NCBI RefSeq assembly: GCF_019504385.1
Contig: NZ_CP080590.1
Coordinates: forward strand, 4,021,501-4,085,500
Source of the DNA: Devosia salina
GTDB taxonomy: Bacteria; Pseudomonadota; Alphaproteobacteria; Rhizobiales; Devosiaceae
DNA length: 64,000 nt
Reading direction: 5' to 3'
Both the position numbers and the translations under genes were made by a program. Each line of letters starts with the position of its first letter. Within the stretch, counting starts at the first letter, position 1. A model generated the notes under the pieces. It had not been told where the DNA came from, searched no databases, and worked only from the letters and a program-made list of their open reading frames with translations. Below are positions 1 to 8,345 of this stretch, one piece after another.

Positions 1-3000
1 TCATCCTGGAACAGCTTGGGCCAGACCACGATATTGGCCACCCCGGTCTCGTCTTCGAGCGTCACGAAAATCACCCCACTCGCCGTGCCGGGGCGCTGGC
101 GCACCAGTACCAGCCCGGCCACCTCCACCACGATGTCATTGGCAATGCCGGCAAGATTGTCCGCCCGCGTGGTTCCTCGCGCCATCAGCATGGGTCTGAG
201 AAACCCGACCGGATGCCCCTTGAGCGAAAGCGAGAGCGTTGCATAGTCATGGATGACCTCCTCGCCCGGTTGCATCGGCGGCAGGCCGGCGGGCTCTTCG
301 GCCAGCGCGACTGCGGGGGTTTCGGCAGCGGCAAAGAGCGGCAGGGTCTCCGCGCCATGCGTGCCCACCAGCCCCTTGACCGCCCAGAGCGCGTCGCGGC
401 GGTTGAGCCCCATCGAGGCAAAGGCATCGGCCCGGGCCAGCTTTTCGAGGCTGGCAATGGGTACCCCGGTGCGCAGCCATAGATCGCGGACGGACTTGTA
501 GCCCGCCCCGCGCCGCGCCACGATGCGGTTGATGTCGTTTTCGGCCAGGCCCTCGACAAAGCGCAGGCCCAGGCGGATGGCCCGGTTCGAAAGGATATCG
601 CCCGCCATGTCGGCGTGGCGCTGCCAGAGATGATCGGCGGCCCGGTGTTCGGAGGCCTCCAGCACGCATTCCAGCTCGGACAGGTTGACATCGGCCTCGC
701 GCATTTCGACGCCGTGCTCGCGCACATCGCGCACGATCTGGCTGGGCGCATAGAACCCCATGGGCTGGGAATTGAGCAGCGCGCAGGCAAAGACATCGGG
801 GTAATGGCACTTGAACCAGCACGAGGCATAGACCAGAAGCGCGAAACTGGCCGCGTGGCTTTCGGGAAAGCCATATTCGGCAAAGCCCTGAATCTGGGCA
901 AAGCTCTGCTTGGCAAAGGCCAGATCATAGCCATTGCCCACCATGCCGGCGATGAACTCCTCGCCGAACTGGGCAATCCTGCCGGTGCGCCGCCAGGCCG
1001 CCATGGCGCGGCGCAGCTGGTCGGCCTTGCCCGGTGAAAACCCGGCCCCGACAATGGCGATCTGCATGGCCTGCTCCTGAAACAGAGGCACGCCCAGTGT
1101 CCGTTCCAGGACATCGGCCAGGGCCGCGCTGGGATACTCGACCTTTTCCAGCCCCTGCCGGCGCCGCAGATAGGGATGCACCATATCGCCCTGGATGGGA
1201 CCGGGCCGGACGATCGCGACCTCGATCACCAGGTCATAGAAGCGCGCCGGTTTCAGGCGCGGCAGCATGCTCATCTGCGCCCGGCTCTCGATCTGGAACA
1301 CGCCCAGCGTGTCGGCCCGCTGGATCATGGCATAGACCCGCTCCCTGTCCATCGGCCCATCGCCGGTCTCTTCGGCCAGAAGATCCACCAGCCGCAGATC
1401 CTGTCCGTAATGGACATGGAGGAGCTCGAAGGCGCGCCGCAGGCAGGAAAGCATGCCCAAAGCGAGGATATCGACCTTGAGGATGCCCAGGGCATCGATA
1501 TCGTCCTTGTTCCATTCGATGATGGAGCGGCTGTCCATGGCCGACTGGCCGATGGGGACGAGGCTTTCGAGCGAATCGCGGGTGATGACGAAGCCGCCCA
1601 CATGCTGGCTGAGATGGCGGGGGAAGCCCTTGAGCACCTTGACCACCTCGAACATCTGCGCCAGCACCGGGTCGTCGGGATTGAGCCCCAGCCCAACCAG
1701 ATCCTTGAGATTGACCGAACTACCCCAGCCCCAGTGCAGCTGGTTGAAGGCGGCAATGGTGTCGTCGGAGACCCCGAACACCTTGGCGCTTTCGCGAATG
1801 GCGCTTTTCGAGCGATAGCAGATCACATTGGCCGTCAGCCCGGTGCGGCGCCCGCCATATTTCTCATAGACATATTGCATCACCTCCTCGCGCCGCTCGT
1901 GCTCGAAATCGACGTCGATATCGGGCGGTTCGTCCCGCTCGGTGGAGATGAAGCGGCCAAACACCAGATTGGCCTTGGCCGGGTCGACTTCGGTGATTTC
2001 GAGGCAGAAGCACACGGCCGAATTGGCCGCCGAGCCGCGCCCCTGACACAGGATATGCCGTTCATGCCGGGCATAGCGGACAATGTCGTGCACGGTAAGG
2101 AAATAGGCCGCGTAGTGCTTGTAGGCGATCAGGCACAATTCGGTCCAAAGCGAGCGCTTGACCGCTTCGGGGACGCCCGCGGGATAGCGTTTTTCAGCCC
2201 CTTCCCAAGTCAGCCGCTCCAGCGTCTGCTGCGCCGTCTCGCCCGTGCCGATCGTCTCCTCGGGATAATTATATTTGAGCTGGTCGAGCGAAAAACCGAT
2301 GCGGGCAACAAAGGCCTGCGTCTGGGCAATGGCGTCGGGATGGCCGGCAAAGAGTCGGGCCATTTCCCTTGGGTTTTTGAGATGCCGCTCGGCACTGGCG
2401 GCGAGGCGGAAACCGGCTTCTTCCAGCGTCACATGCTCGCGGATGCAGGTGACCACATCGAGCACCAGGCATCGATCAGGCTCGTGATAGCGCACATCAT
2501 TGCTGGCGATCATGGCAGCGCCGTGCCGGCCGGCGAGTGCGGCAACGCGGTTGAGCCGGGCGCGGTCCTGCCCGTCGAAGCGGGGCACCCCGGCCACCCA
2601 GACCCGCCCGGGCGCCTTGCGCCCCAGATGATCAAGGGTCTTTTCGGTTCGGCCCCAATCCGCCTCATCGGGCATGAGGATGAAGAGCTGGCCCTGCGAA
2701 AAATCCTCCGGCGGGCCCTGAAGCTGCGTCGAAGCCGGATTGCCAGAGCCGAACAGATCATCGAACAGCAGCACGGGATTGCCCTTTTCACCCCGCCTGT
2801 TGGCAATGGTGAGCAGCTTGCAGAGCCGCCCATAGGCTACCCGGTCGCTCGGATAGGCGATGATGTCGGGCGTATCGTCGGCAAAGCAGAGGCGCACCCC
2901 GACCAGATAGCGGAACCCCGGCGCGATCTCACCCCTGTCGCGCGCCGTCACATAGCCACGCACCACCCCGGCAAAGCTGTTGCGATCGCACAGGCCCAGG

Positions 3001-3167
3001 GCATTCATGCCCATATGCATGGCCCCGGCCACCAGCTCCTCCGGATGCGAGCCGCCGCGCAGGAAGGAGAAATTGCTGGTCGTGACCAGTTCGGCATAGG
3101 CCGGGGATGGGGCCGGGACGGAAGGGCCGGCCGGCGCCGGCCGGGACAGGGAGACGATCTGGTTCAT
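1..3167 (-). CDS. dnaE2: Error-prone DNA polymerase DnaE2 (ImuC), C-terminus cut by window edge
   Basis: C-family DNA polymerase used for SOS translesion synthesis together with ImuA and ImuB. About 1055 residues are visible and the frame is still open at the left edge; the family usually has about 1050-1130, so only a short C-terminal part is missing. The N-terminus is a PHP-like domain (YAELVTTSNFSFLRGGSHPEEL, then GLCDRN). The palm is recognisable from QGRGSAANS and PPDIDVDFEHERR, which carries the catalytic Asp pair, followed by finger-domain and helix-hairpin-helix sequence. The ATG overlaps the imuB stop as ATGA, implying translational coupling. Replicative DnaE1 is the alternative, but the imuAB context makes DnaE2 the firm choice. 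Confidence 0.96.
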   Translation of the reverse strand, partial: MNQIVSLSRPAPAGPSVPAPSPAYAELVTTSNFSFLRGGSHPEELVAGAMHMGMNALGLCDRNSFAGVVRGYVTARDRGEIAPGFRYLVGVRLCFADDTPDIIAYPSDRVAYGRLCKLLTIANRRGEKGNPVLLFDDLFGSGNPASTQLQGPPEDFSQGQLFILMPDEADWGRTEKTLDHLGRKAPGRVWVAGVPRFDGQDRARLNRVAALAGRHGAAMIASNDVRYHEPDRCLVLDVVTCIREHVTLEEAGFRLAASAERHLKNPREMARLFAGHPDAIAQTQAFVARIGFSLDQLKYNYPEETIGTGETAQQTLERLTWEGAEKRYPAGVPEAVKRSLWTELCLIAYKHYAAYFLTVHDIVRYARHERHILCQGRGSAANSAVCFCLEITEVDPAKANLVFGRFISTERDEPPDIDVDFEHERREEVMQYVYEKYGGRRTGLTANVICYRSKSAIRESAKVFGVSDDTIAAFNQLHWGWGSSVNLKDLVGLGLNPDDPVLAQMFEVVKVLKGFPRHLSQHVGGFVITRDSLESLVPIGQSAMDSRSIIEWNKDDIDALGILKVDILALGMLSCLRRAFELLHVHYGQDLRLVDLLAEETGDGPMDRERVYAMIQRADTLGVFQIESRAQMSMLPRLKPARFYDLVIEVAIVRPGPIQGDMVHPYLRRRQGLEKVEYPSAALADVLERTLGVPLFQEQAMQIAIVGAGFSPGKADQLRRAMAAWRRTGRIAQFGEEFIAGMVGNGYDLAFAKQSFAQIQGFAEYGFPESHAASFALLVYASCWFKCHYPDVFACALLNSQPMGFYAPSQIVRDVREHGVEMREADVNLSELECVLEASEHRAADHLWQRHADMAGDILSNRAIRLGLRFVEGLAENDINRIVARRGAGYKSVRDLWLRTGVPIASLEKLARADAFASMGLNRRDALWAVKGLVGTHGAETLPLFAAAETPAVALAEEPAGLPPMQPGEEVIHDYATLSLSLKGHPVGFLRPMLMARGTTRADNLAGIANDIVVEVAGLVLVRQRPGTASGVIFVTLEDETGVANIVVWPKLFQD

Positions 3168-4816
3168 GCGAACAGCCCATGCACATACCAGGCCGGATGC
3201 ACCGGCCCACCATAGAGCCCCTGCCGGAACAGCCAGAACCGCCGCCCCTCCTCATCCTCGACCCGGTAATAATCACGCGTGCCGGCTTCTGGATCGAACA
3301 GCGGCAGATCGGGGATATGGGGTTGGGGCTCACCCTCTTTCGGCCGGGCCGGCGGCACCAGTTGCAACCGCTCCCCGGTCCGCCACCATTCGGCGCTGAT
3401 GCGCTCCGGCCCGGCCGCCTTGACCAGCCGATAGCTCTGGCGCCGCCAGATCATCGATGCGGGCAGGCCATCGGGCACTTCGGCATTGATGGAAACCGGC
3501 TCGGGCATGGGCAACAGGCGCAAGGGCCGGACAAGGCGCGGCGGCTGCACCGGATTGGGCATTGCCGCCACCGCCGGGACCAGCCTTGCCGCCCGCTCGG
3601 GAATATGGCTGGCCACCAGCTCGGTCTGCAGCACCGCCTCGCTCCCCAGCCGGCTTCCCAGCCGGTCGAGCAGGCGATCGAGTTCATTGAGCCCGGTTTG
3701 GGTGGCAAAGGCGCCGGTCTGCAGTGCATCGAGCCGGTCAAGGGAACTGACTGCCAGGCGCACCATGTCGATGCCGAAACCGGCGTCATATTCCCCCTCC
3801 AGCCGCTGCGCCCGATGCCGGAACAGATCGGTGATGTGGCTGGGATCGCGCGTGACCCGCGCCGAATTGAGCGAAAGCGTCATCACCTTGTGGTCGACGC
3901 GATAGAGAAACAGGTGAAAACTCTGCCCGCCCAGCCCCGCCTTTTCCAGCTGGCAGGACAGTTGCACCGCCAGGTCCTGGGTCACCGCCAGCACGTCGTC
4001 CATCAGCGCGATGGGATCGGCAAAGCGATGTTCGACCGCGTGATCGACCTGCGGCAGGCGCGGCGCCATGCGCTCCTCGATCTCGCCGAAGGCCTGATCG
4101 ATCCGGACCAGCAGCGACTGCCCGAACCGCGCCTGCAGCGGTTTGCGCGGCCGGGCACGCAACTGCCCGATACGCAACAGCCCCATCTGCGACAGGGTGG
4201 CAATTTGCTGCGGATCGAGCCGCAGGGCCGCCACCGGCAGGGCATCGAGCACACCTTCCAGCGCTTCGGGCCCGACCACCTGGCTGCGTGCAAAATGACT
4301 GACCGCCCAGGCCGCCCCGATGGTGGGGGCAATGGCCCCGGCCACCGTATAGCCCAGCACCCGGAGGCGGCCGAGCAGCAGGCGCAGCATTGCCGCCTCG
4401 CCGCCAAAGAGATGGCTGACCCCGGTAATGTCGAGCACCAGATCGCCATAGGGCGCAAGATCGGTGAGCACCGAGACCAGGGGACTGGCATTGGAATGCC
4501 AGTCGGCAAGATCGGCAAAGCCGGCTTCGAGCGCCGCCGGATCGTGTTCGCGCACGATCAGCCGGGGCACCATGGCCCGGGCATCTGCCAGGTTCTGGCC
4601 ATGCCGCAGCCCCAGGGCCATGGCTTCGGCATCGAGAGCCGCGAGGCGCAGTCCCCCCTTGATCCGCTCATAGAGCACCAGGGGCGCTTCGAGCGCCGGA
4701 TCACGCCGTTTGAGATAGTCGGTCGCCCAATGCGGCAGGTAGAGCACCAGAAAGCGTCGCTCCGGTGCCAGACCGGTTCGCCCCATGGATATGGGTAGGG
4801 AGTGTTGCAAAGCCAT
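3164..4816 (-). CDS. imuB: Y-family polymerase-like protein ImuB
   Basis: Catalytically degenerate Y-family (DinB/UmuC-like) protein of the ImuABC mutasome; in characterised systems it links DnaE2 to the beta clamp. The 550-residue product begins its fold at RRFLVLYLPHWATDYLKRR. It keeps the Y-family layout (palm, then ATLSQMGLLRIGQL helix-hairpin-helix, then little-finger region), while the usual acidic catalytic residues are not evident at the N-terminus. A C-terminal FRQGLYG-type tail is typical of the family. The start is placed at the ATG before ALQHSLP; another ATG lies 30 bases downstream (4786). It overlaps imuA by about 116 bases and dnaE2 by 4. Confidence 0.93.
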   Translation of the reverse strand: MALQHSLPISMGRTGLAPERRFLVLYLPHWATDYLKRRDPALEAPLVLYERIKGGLRLAALDAEAMALGLRHGQNLADARAMVPRLIVREHDPAALEAGFADLADWHSNASPLVSVLTDLAPYGDLVLDITGVSHLFGGEAAMLRLLLGRLRVLGYTVAGAIAPTIGAAWAVSHFARSQVVGPEALEGVLDALPVAALRLDPQQIATLSQMGLLRIGQLRARPRKPLQARFGQSLLVRIDQAFGEIEERMAPRLPQVDHAVEHRFADPIALMDDVLAVTQDLAVQLSCQLEKAGLGGQSFHLFLYRVDHKVMTLSLNSARVTRDPSHITDLFRHRAQRLEGEYDAGFGIDMVRLAVSSLDRLDALQTGAFATQTGLNELDRLLDRLGSRLGSEAVLQTELVASHIPERAARLVPAVAAMPNPVQPPRLVRPLRLLPMPEPVSINAEVPDGLPASMIWRRQSYRLVKAAGPERISAEWWRTGERLQLVPPARPKEGEPQPHIPDLPLFDPEAGTRDYYRVEDEEGRRFWLFRQGLYGGPVHPAWYVHGLFA

Positions 4817-5510
4817 TTTCAGTCCATTCCAGGTGCCATGCGCCCTGACGTTTGATGGTAATTCCCCGCTCGAGCGTGAGGCGCCAGCGCGCCGGGCCCG
4901 GTGCCCCCGGATCATGACGCTGGCGGCCGGAACGGACCGGTTCCAGATGCCAGCGCAGATGCGCGGCACTGGCCTCCCGACCCCGGCCATAGCGCAACAG
5001 GAACAAGGAGGTGCCCGCTTCGGCGGCCCGGAGACTCAATCGCCGGCTGGCCGTGAAATCGAGCGGCTGGGGCATCGCGCCGATATCGGCCAGGATGCCC
5101 GCGACCGCGCCGCAGCACAGCGCCTCCTCGGCTGTCCAGAGCAGTTCGGTCATATTGGCCGCCCGCACGATCACCAGCCGGGCCGGGTCGAGGCCGAAGC
5201 TGATCAGGCCCGGCCCATAGGGCACCCCGAAGAACTGCCCGTCCTGGGCCAGATGCAGATAGAGCAGTGCCGGCCGCCGGGGATTGAGCAATCCCCTCCC
5301 CTGCCCCAGTGCGAAAGCCAGGCTCGCCCCGCCATTGCGCGCGCTGTCGGTGAAGACCTCCTGCACCAGCCCGCCCGGGAACGCCGGAAAGCCCTCACTC
5401 AAGCCTGCATCAGCCGGTCCATGCGCGTCCAGCAGCGCCGGCTTGCGTTCGATATCGGCAATGACATCCCGCAGCGCGGCAAGGCGCTGTTGCTGGTTCG
5501 GGGTCTGCAT
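4701..5510 (-). CDS. imuA: Mutasome accessory protein ImuA
   Basis: RecA/SulA-like protein of about 269 residues, first gene of the imuA-imuB-dnaE2 operon. In characterised systems ImuA is required for damage-induced mutagenesis and contacts RecA and ImuB. The RecA-like core shows LVQEVFTDSARNGGASLAFAL, where a Walker A is expected but degenerate, and a DPARLVIVRAANMTELLWTAEE segment; the C-terminal part ends in a long extension that overlaps the imuB start. The start is placed at the ATG before QTPNQQQRL, 18 bases from the SOS box; the longer upstream frame would run through that box. Confidence 0.9.
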   Translation of the reverse strand: MQTPNQQQRLAALRDVIADIERKPALLDAHGPADAGLSEGFPAFPGGLVQEVFTDSARNGGASLAFALGQGRGLLNPRRPALLYLHLAQDGQFFGVPYGPGLISFGLDPARLVIVRAANMTELLWTAEEALCCGAVAGILADIGAMPQPLDFTASRRLSLRAAEAGTSLFLLRYGRGREASAAHLRWHLEPVRSGRQRHDPGAPGPARWRLTLERGITIKRQGAWHLEWTENGFATLPTHIHGANRSGTGATLSGALPAALGDRLSQTA

Positions 5511-5527
5511 GGGGCGACCATATGCGT

Positions 5528-5542
5528 GAACAAAGAGAGAAC
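5528..5542 (-). promoter_or_regulatory. LexA (SOS) box upstream of imuA
   Basis: The plus strand reads GAACAAAGAGAGAAC, a perfect direct repeat GAAC-N7-GAAC. On the coding strand this is GTTC-N7-GTTC, the alphaproteobacterial LexA operator. It lies 17 bases upstream of the imuA ATG, the expected place for repression of the mutasome operon. Confidence 0.9.
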
Positions 5543-5742
5543 ATTTAGACTCCGAATCCGCGCAGAGTCGAGTCCCTTTTCCGCCCCGCCGGTGTGGCCT
5601 GGCTGCATCAACCGCGCTCAAGACCGCGTGAGGCAGCCACCAAGCCCATTGAGCCGCGCCCGCTTATGGCTAAGTCTCGTCAGGCCTGCCTCCCGGCGCG
5701 CATCGCCATATTTCCCATCGACCCCGACGGAGGCAGACAGCC

Positions 5743-6198
5743 ATGTTCGAGGCCCTGACCCGCTTGTTCGCAAAATCCGAAGCACCGTCGGACCTGCACG
5801 ATCCCAAACTGGCCGTGGCCGCCCTGCTGGTGCACCTGGCCGCCGTCGACGGCTCCATGCAGGAGGCCGAACGCAAGGCCATTCGCGGCGCCCTGATGGA
5901 CCACTACGATATCGACGAGGCCAGCGTCGACCGGCTGATCCGGGAAGCCGCGCGGCGCGACGCCGAGGCAGTCGATTTCTACAAGTTCACCAGCGGGCTG
6001 ACCCAGCTCGACATGGAAGACCGCGTGGAGATCATCCGCATGATGTGGACCGTCGTCTTTGCCGACCGGCAGAACCACGAGCTGGAAGACAATATGGTCT
6101 GGCGCATCGCCGAACTGATCGGCGTCTCCAGCCGCGACCGCACGATCCTGCGCAATCAGATCCGCGGCCGGACCGCATCCGAGCCCGAAGAGGGCTAA
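5743..6198 (+). CDS. TerB-family (tellurite resistance-like) protein
   Basis: A 151-residue, all-helical, acidic protein of the TerB-like fold (COG4103 type). The N-terminal half holds AVAALLVHLAAVDGSMQEAERKAI, in which the VDGSMQEAE stretch matches the TerB metal-binding type motif; the second helical repeat carries MMWTVVFADRQNHELEDNM. There are no signal peptide or membrane segments, so it is probably cytosolic. Its physiological role is unknown, and the tellurite label comes from the family name only. It stands alone, 232 bases from the divergent imuA start. Confidence 0.8.
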   Translation: MFEALTRLFAKSEAPSDLHDPKLAVAALLVHLAAVDGSMQEAERKAIRGALMDHYDIDEASVDRLIREAARRDAEAVDFYKFTSGLTQLDMEDRVEIIRMMWTVVFADRQNHELEDNMVWRIAELIGVSSRDRTILRNQIRGRTASEPEEG

Positions 6199-6212
6199 AC
6201 CCTGGCGCCAGC

Positions 6213-6779
6213 CTAATAGGCCTCGAACCTGCCGATGATCTCGACCTCATCACTCATGCAGTCGAAATCGCCGGCCTTGTCGGCCGCTTCCCGCGCCAGC
6301 TCATTGGCATTGGCATTGGCGCGCGCATCCACATAGGCGATGTGGCAGCTATTGCCCTCGGCAATTTGAGTCACCACCAGGACTTGGCCGCTGTCCTCGC
6401 CCGTCTCTGGATCGGCGGTGTAGTAGCGCACGATTGTGGCGATGGGGAACCAGCGTCCCAGCGCATTGCTGAGCCGCCACTCGAGCTTGCTGCCCAGCGT
6501 GTTGAACGGCGGCAGGGTCTGGAAGCCGACGCTGCTTTCATCGGCATCGAAGCCATAGCTGAGCGAGAACCGCAGATCGCCCTCCTGCACCAGCAGCGGA
6601 AAACCCTTGTAGCCCGGGCAGGACCAGGAGGCGCCGAAATCATCGGCGTCCAGCACCAGGCACTGGTCGAGATCGAGATCGGTATAGGCGCTGGTAAAGC
6701 CCGACTGGGCCATCGCTGCCGGCGTCGAAACGGCCAGCAGCAGGGTCGAAAAAGCCAATAGAGTGTTCAGTTTGGCCAT
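6213..6779 (-). CDS. Secreted protein of unknown function
   Basis: I do not recognise the family. The 188-residue product begins with a clear Sec signal peptide (MAKLNTLLAFSTLLLAVS, probable cleavage after AMA). The mature part has a conserved-looking Cys pair (LDQCLVLDADD and SWSCPGYKG), a third Cys in EGNSCHIAYVD and a last one in FDCMSDEVE. An AGGAGA ribosome binding site 3 bases before the ATG fixes the start. The Cys-x(n)-PGYKG layout and periplasmic export suggest an envelope or binding protein, but no function should be assigned. It converges with the TerB-like gene. Confidence 0.7.
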   Translation of the reverse strand: MAKLNTLLAFSTLLLAVSTPAAMAQSGFTSAYTDLDLDQCLVLDADDFGASWSCPGYKGFPLLVQEGDLRFSLSYGFDADESSVGFQTLPPFNTLGSKLEWRLSNALGRWFPIATIVRYYTADPETGEDSGQVLVVTQIAEGNSCHIAYVDARANANANELAREAADKAGDFDCMSDEVEIIGRFEAY

Positions 6780-6812
6780 GGCTCTCCTCATGTCGGGACT
6801 GGCGTCATCCCG

Positions 6813-6826
6813 ATGATCCAGATCAA
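6813..6826. promoter_or_regulatory. FNR/FixK-type site between secreted-protein gene and uspA
   Basis: Minus strand reads TTGATCTGGATCAT, 9 of 10 specified positions of TTGAT-N4-ATCAA, with the CTGG centre common in rhizobial Anr/FixK sites. It lies 51 bases before the uspA ATG, a spacing compatible with activation at about -41.5. It could also serve the divergent secreted-protein gene, which starts 34 bases away on the other side. Confidence 0.6.
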
Positions 6827-6877
6827 TATGCTCACCAGATGACCATGCCAGATTGCTGCGCACAAGGAGACGGCACC

Positions 6878-7327
6878 ATGTTCAAGTCCATTCTCGTCGC
6901 CACCGACGGATCCGACCTCGCCAACAAGGCGCTCGATGTGGCGCTCGAGCTGGCGCGGACCAACGGCGCCGCGCTGACCATCCTGACGGCCACCGACCCG
7001 GTCAGCACCGGCATCGGCTCGGGCGGCTTCGGCACCATCGATGCCGGCCCCATCGTGGCGCGGCTTGAAGAAGCCTATGCAGCCGAAGCCGCAGACCTCC
7101 TTGCCAAGGCCCGCCACCGGGCGCAAGAGGCTGGAATTGCTGCACAAATCCTGCACCTGCCGCGCCATCGCCCCGCCGACGGCATCCTCGAAACGGCGGC
7201 GGAACGCTCCTGCGACCTCATCGTCATGGGGTCGCATGGCCGGCGCGGGCTCAACCGCCTGCTGCTCGGCAGCCAGGCCGCCGAGGTGCTGGCGCGCGCC
7301 ACCATTCCGGTGCTGATCGTCAAGTAA
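6878..7327 (+). CDS. Universal stress protein, UspA family
   Basis: Single-domain Usp of 149 residues. The N-terminal beta strand MFKSILVATDGSD and the C-terminal ATP-binding motif G118-x2-G121-x9-G131-S are intact, so it belongs to the ATP-binding class. The start is fixed by an AAGGAGA ribosome binding site. Usp proteins of this class accumulate under energy, oxygen or nutrient stress and modulate survival; the direct target is unknown. The FNR/FixK-type site upstream suggests induction under low oxygen. The ppa gene follows after about 100 bases in the same direction. Confidence 0.9.
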   Translation: MFKSILVATDGSDLANKALDVALELARTNGAALTILTATDPVSTGIGSGGFGTIDAGPIVARLEEAYAAEAADLLAKARHRAQEAGIAAQILHLPRHRPADGILETAAERSCDLIVMGSHGRRGLNRLLLGSQAAEVLARATIPVLIVK

Positions 7328-7428
7328 TGCAGGGCCGCCCCGGCGGATTTGGACCTTGCCTTTGCCCGCCATTGCGGGCAGAACCGCGCCAACTCCCGGA
7401 CCCCTCCCGAACGGCCAAAGTGAACGAC

Positions 7429-7959
7429 ATGAATATCGATGCGATCCCCACCGGCAAGAACCCGCCCGACGAGCTCAACGTCATCATCGAAGTGCCGCTT
7501 GGCGGCGAGCCGATCAAGTATGAAATCGACAAGGATTCGGGCGCGCTCTTCGTCGACCGCTTCCTCTATACGCCCATGCGCTATCCCGGGAACTACGGCT
7601 TCGTGCCCCACACCCTGTGCGGCGACGGCGACCCGCTCGACGTCATCGTTATGAATTCGCGCCCGCTGGTGCCCGGCGCCGTGGTGCGCTCGCGGCCCGT
7701 CGGCGTGCTGTTCATGGAAGACGATGGCGGCCAGGACGAGAAGATCATCGCCGTGCCGGTTTCCAAGCTCACCCGCATGTATGACAATATCCAGGATATC
7801 GGCGACATGCCCGAAATCCAGCTCGAGCGCGTGAAGCACTTCTTCACCCACTACAAGGATCTCGAACCCGGCAAGTGGGCCCGCATCGACCGCATCGGCG
7901 GCATCGAGGAGGCCCGCAGGGTAATCCTCGAAAGCATCGACATGGCCAAGAAGGCCTGA
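7429..7959 (+). CDS. ppa: Soluble inorganic pyrophosphatase (family I)
   Basis: Hydrolyses pyrophosphate to two phosphates in the cytosol, pulling biosynthetic reactions forward. The 176-residue length is normal for bacterial family I enzymes. Active-site stretches are clear: IEVPLGGEPIKYEIDK, DRFLYTPMRYPGNYGFVPHT, and the signature GDGDPLDVIV with its metal-binding Asp residues. The start is placed at the ATG before NIDAIPTGKN, because the residues in frame upstream look like untranslated sequence. A membrane-bound pyrophosphatase is encoded 2.9 kb downstream, so the cell has both types. Confidence 0.96.
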   Translation: MNIDAIPTGKNPPDELNVIIEVPLGGEPIKYEIDKDSGALFVDRFLYTPMRYPGNYGFVPHTLCGDGDPLDVIVMNSRPLVPGAVVRSRPVGVLFMEDDGGQDEKIIAVPVSKLTRMYDNIQDIGDMPEIQLERVKHFFTHYKDLEPGKWARIDRIGGIEEARRVILESIDMAKKA

Positions 7960-8007
7960 TCGCAGGATTGCAAGGGGCGGCCTCAGGGTCGCCCTTCTTG
8001 TCTGAGG

Positions 8008-8244
8008 CTAGAAAAGGCTCACCCCTTCGCCGGCCCGGATGCGATCCATGATCGCCTGGCACCCATCGGACAGGGACCGGTAGTTCTGGTCGAGACAGGC
8101 CTGCATGGCATCGCCATAGCCGACGCCGTCACAATAGGCCTTGGCATCATCACCACAGACCCGCGACAATTCCCAGACTGATACGGCCATGACCTGGCCG
8201 GTGGCCAAGAGCGTGAGGCCTGCAATCCAACCCAGTCGACGCAT
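8008..8244 (-). CDS. Small secreted cysteine-rich protein
   Basis: A 78-residue protein with an N-terminal signal peptide (MRRLGWIAGLTLLATGQVMA) and four cysteines in the mature part at VCGDDAKAYCDGVGYG, QACLDQN and DGCQAI. The spacing resembles the cysteine-rich repeat family found in small periplasmic proteins of alphaproteobacteria. A GGGAGC ribosome binding site precedes the chosen ATG; the upstream in-frame start would place the signal peptide internally. It converges with ppa. Function unknown. Confidence 0.65.
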   Translation of the reverse strand: MRRLGWIAGLTLLATGQVMAVSVWELSRVCGDDAKAYCDGVGYGDAMQACLDQNYRSLSDGCQAIMDRIRAGEGVSLF

Positions 8245-8345
8245 GTCTGATGCTCCCTTTGGTGACGTGTCGTCCTGCTTGGATACGTTGGATTGGCGAT
8301 GCCGGTTCACCGGCCATCTTGCCAGCCCGCCCCGGCGCGGGCTCT

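Noticed and set aside
1176..3215. A 679-codon plus-strand frame opposite dnaE2
   Set aside because: The minus strand encodes clear DnaE2 motifs; this is its mirror.
3107..4798. A 563-codon plus-strand frame opposite imuB
   Set aside because: Mirror of imuB; no family match.
5560..5600. T-loop-like GTCGAGTCC suggesting a tRNA upstream of the TerB-like gene
   Set aside because: No matching acceptor stem, anticodon arm or D-arm around it.
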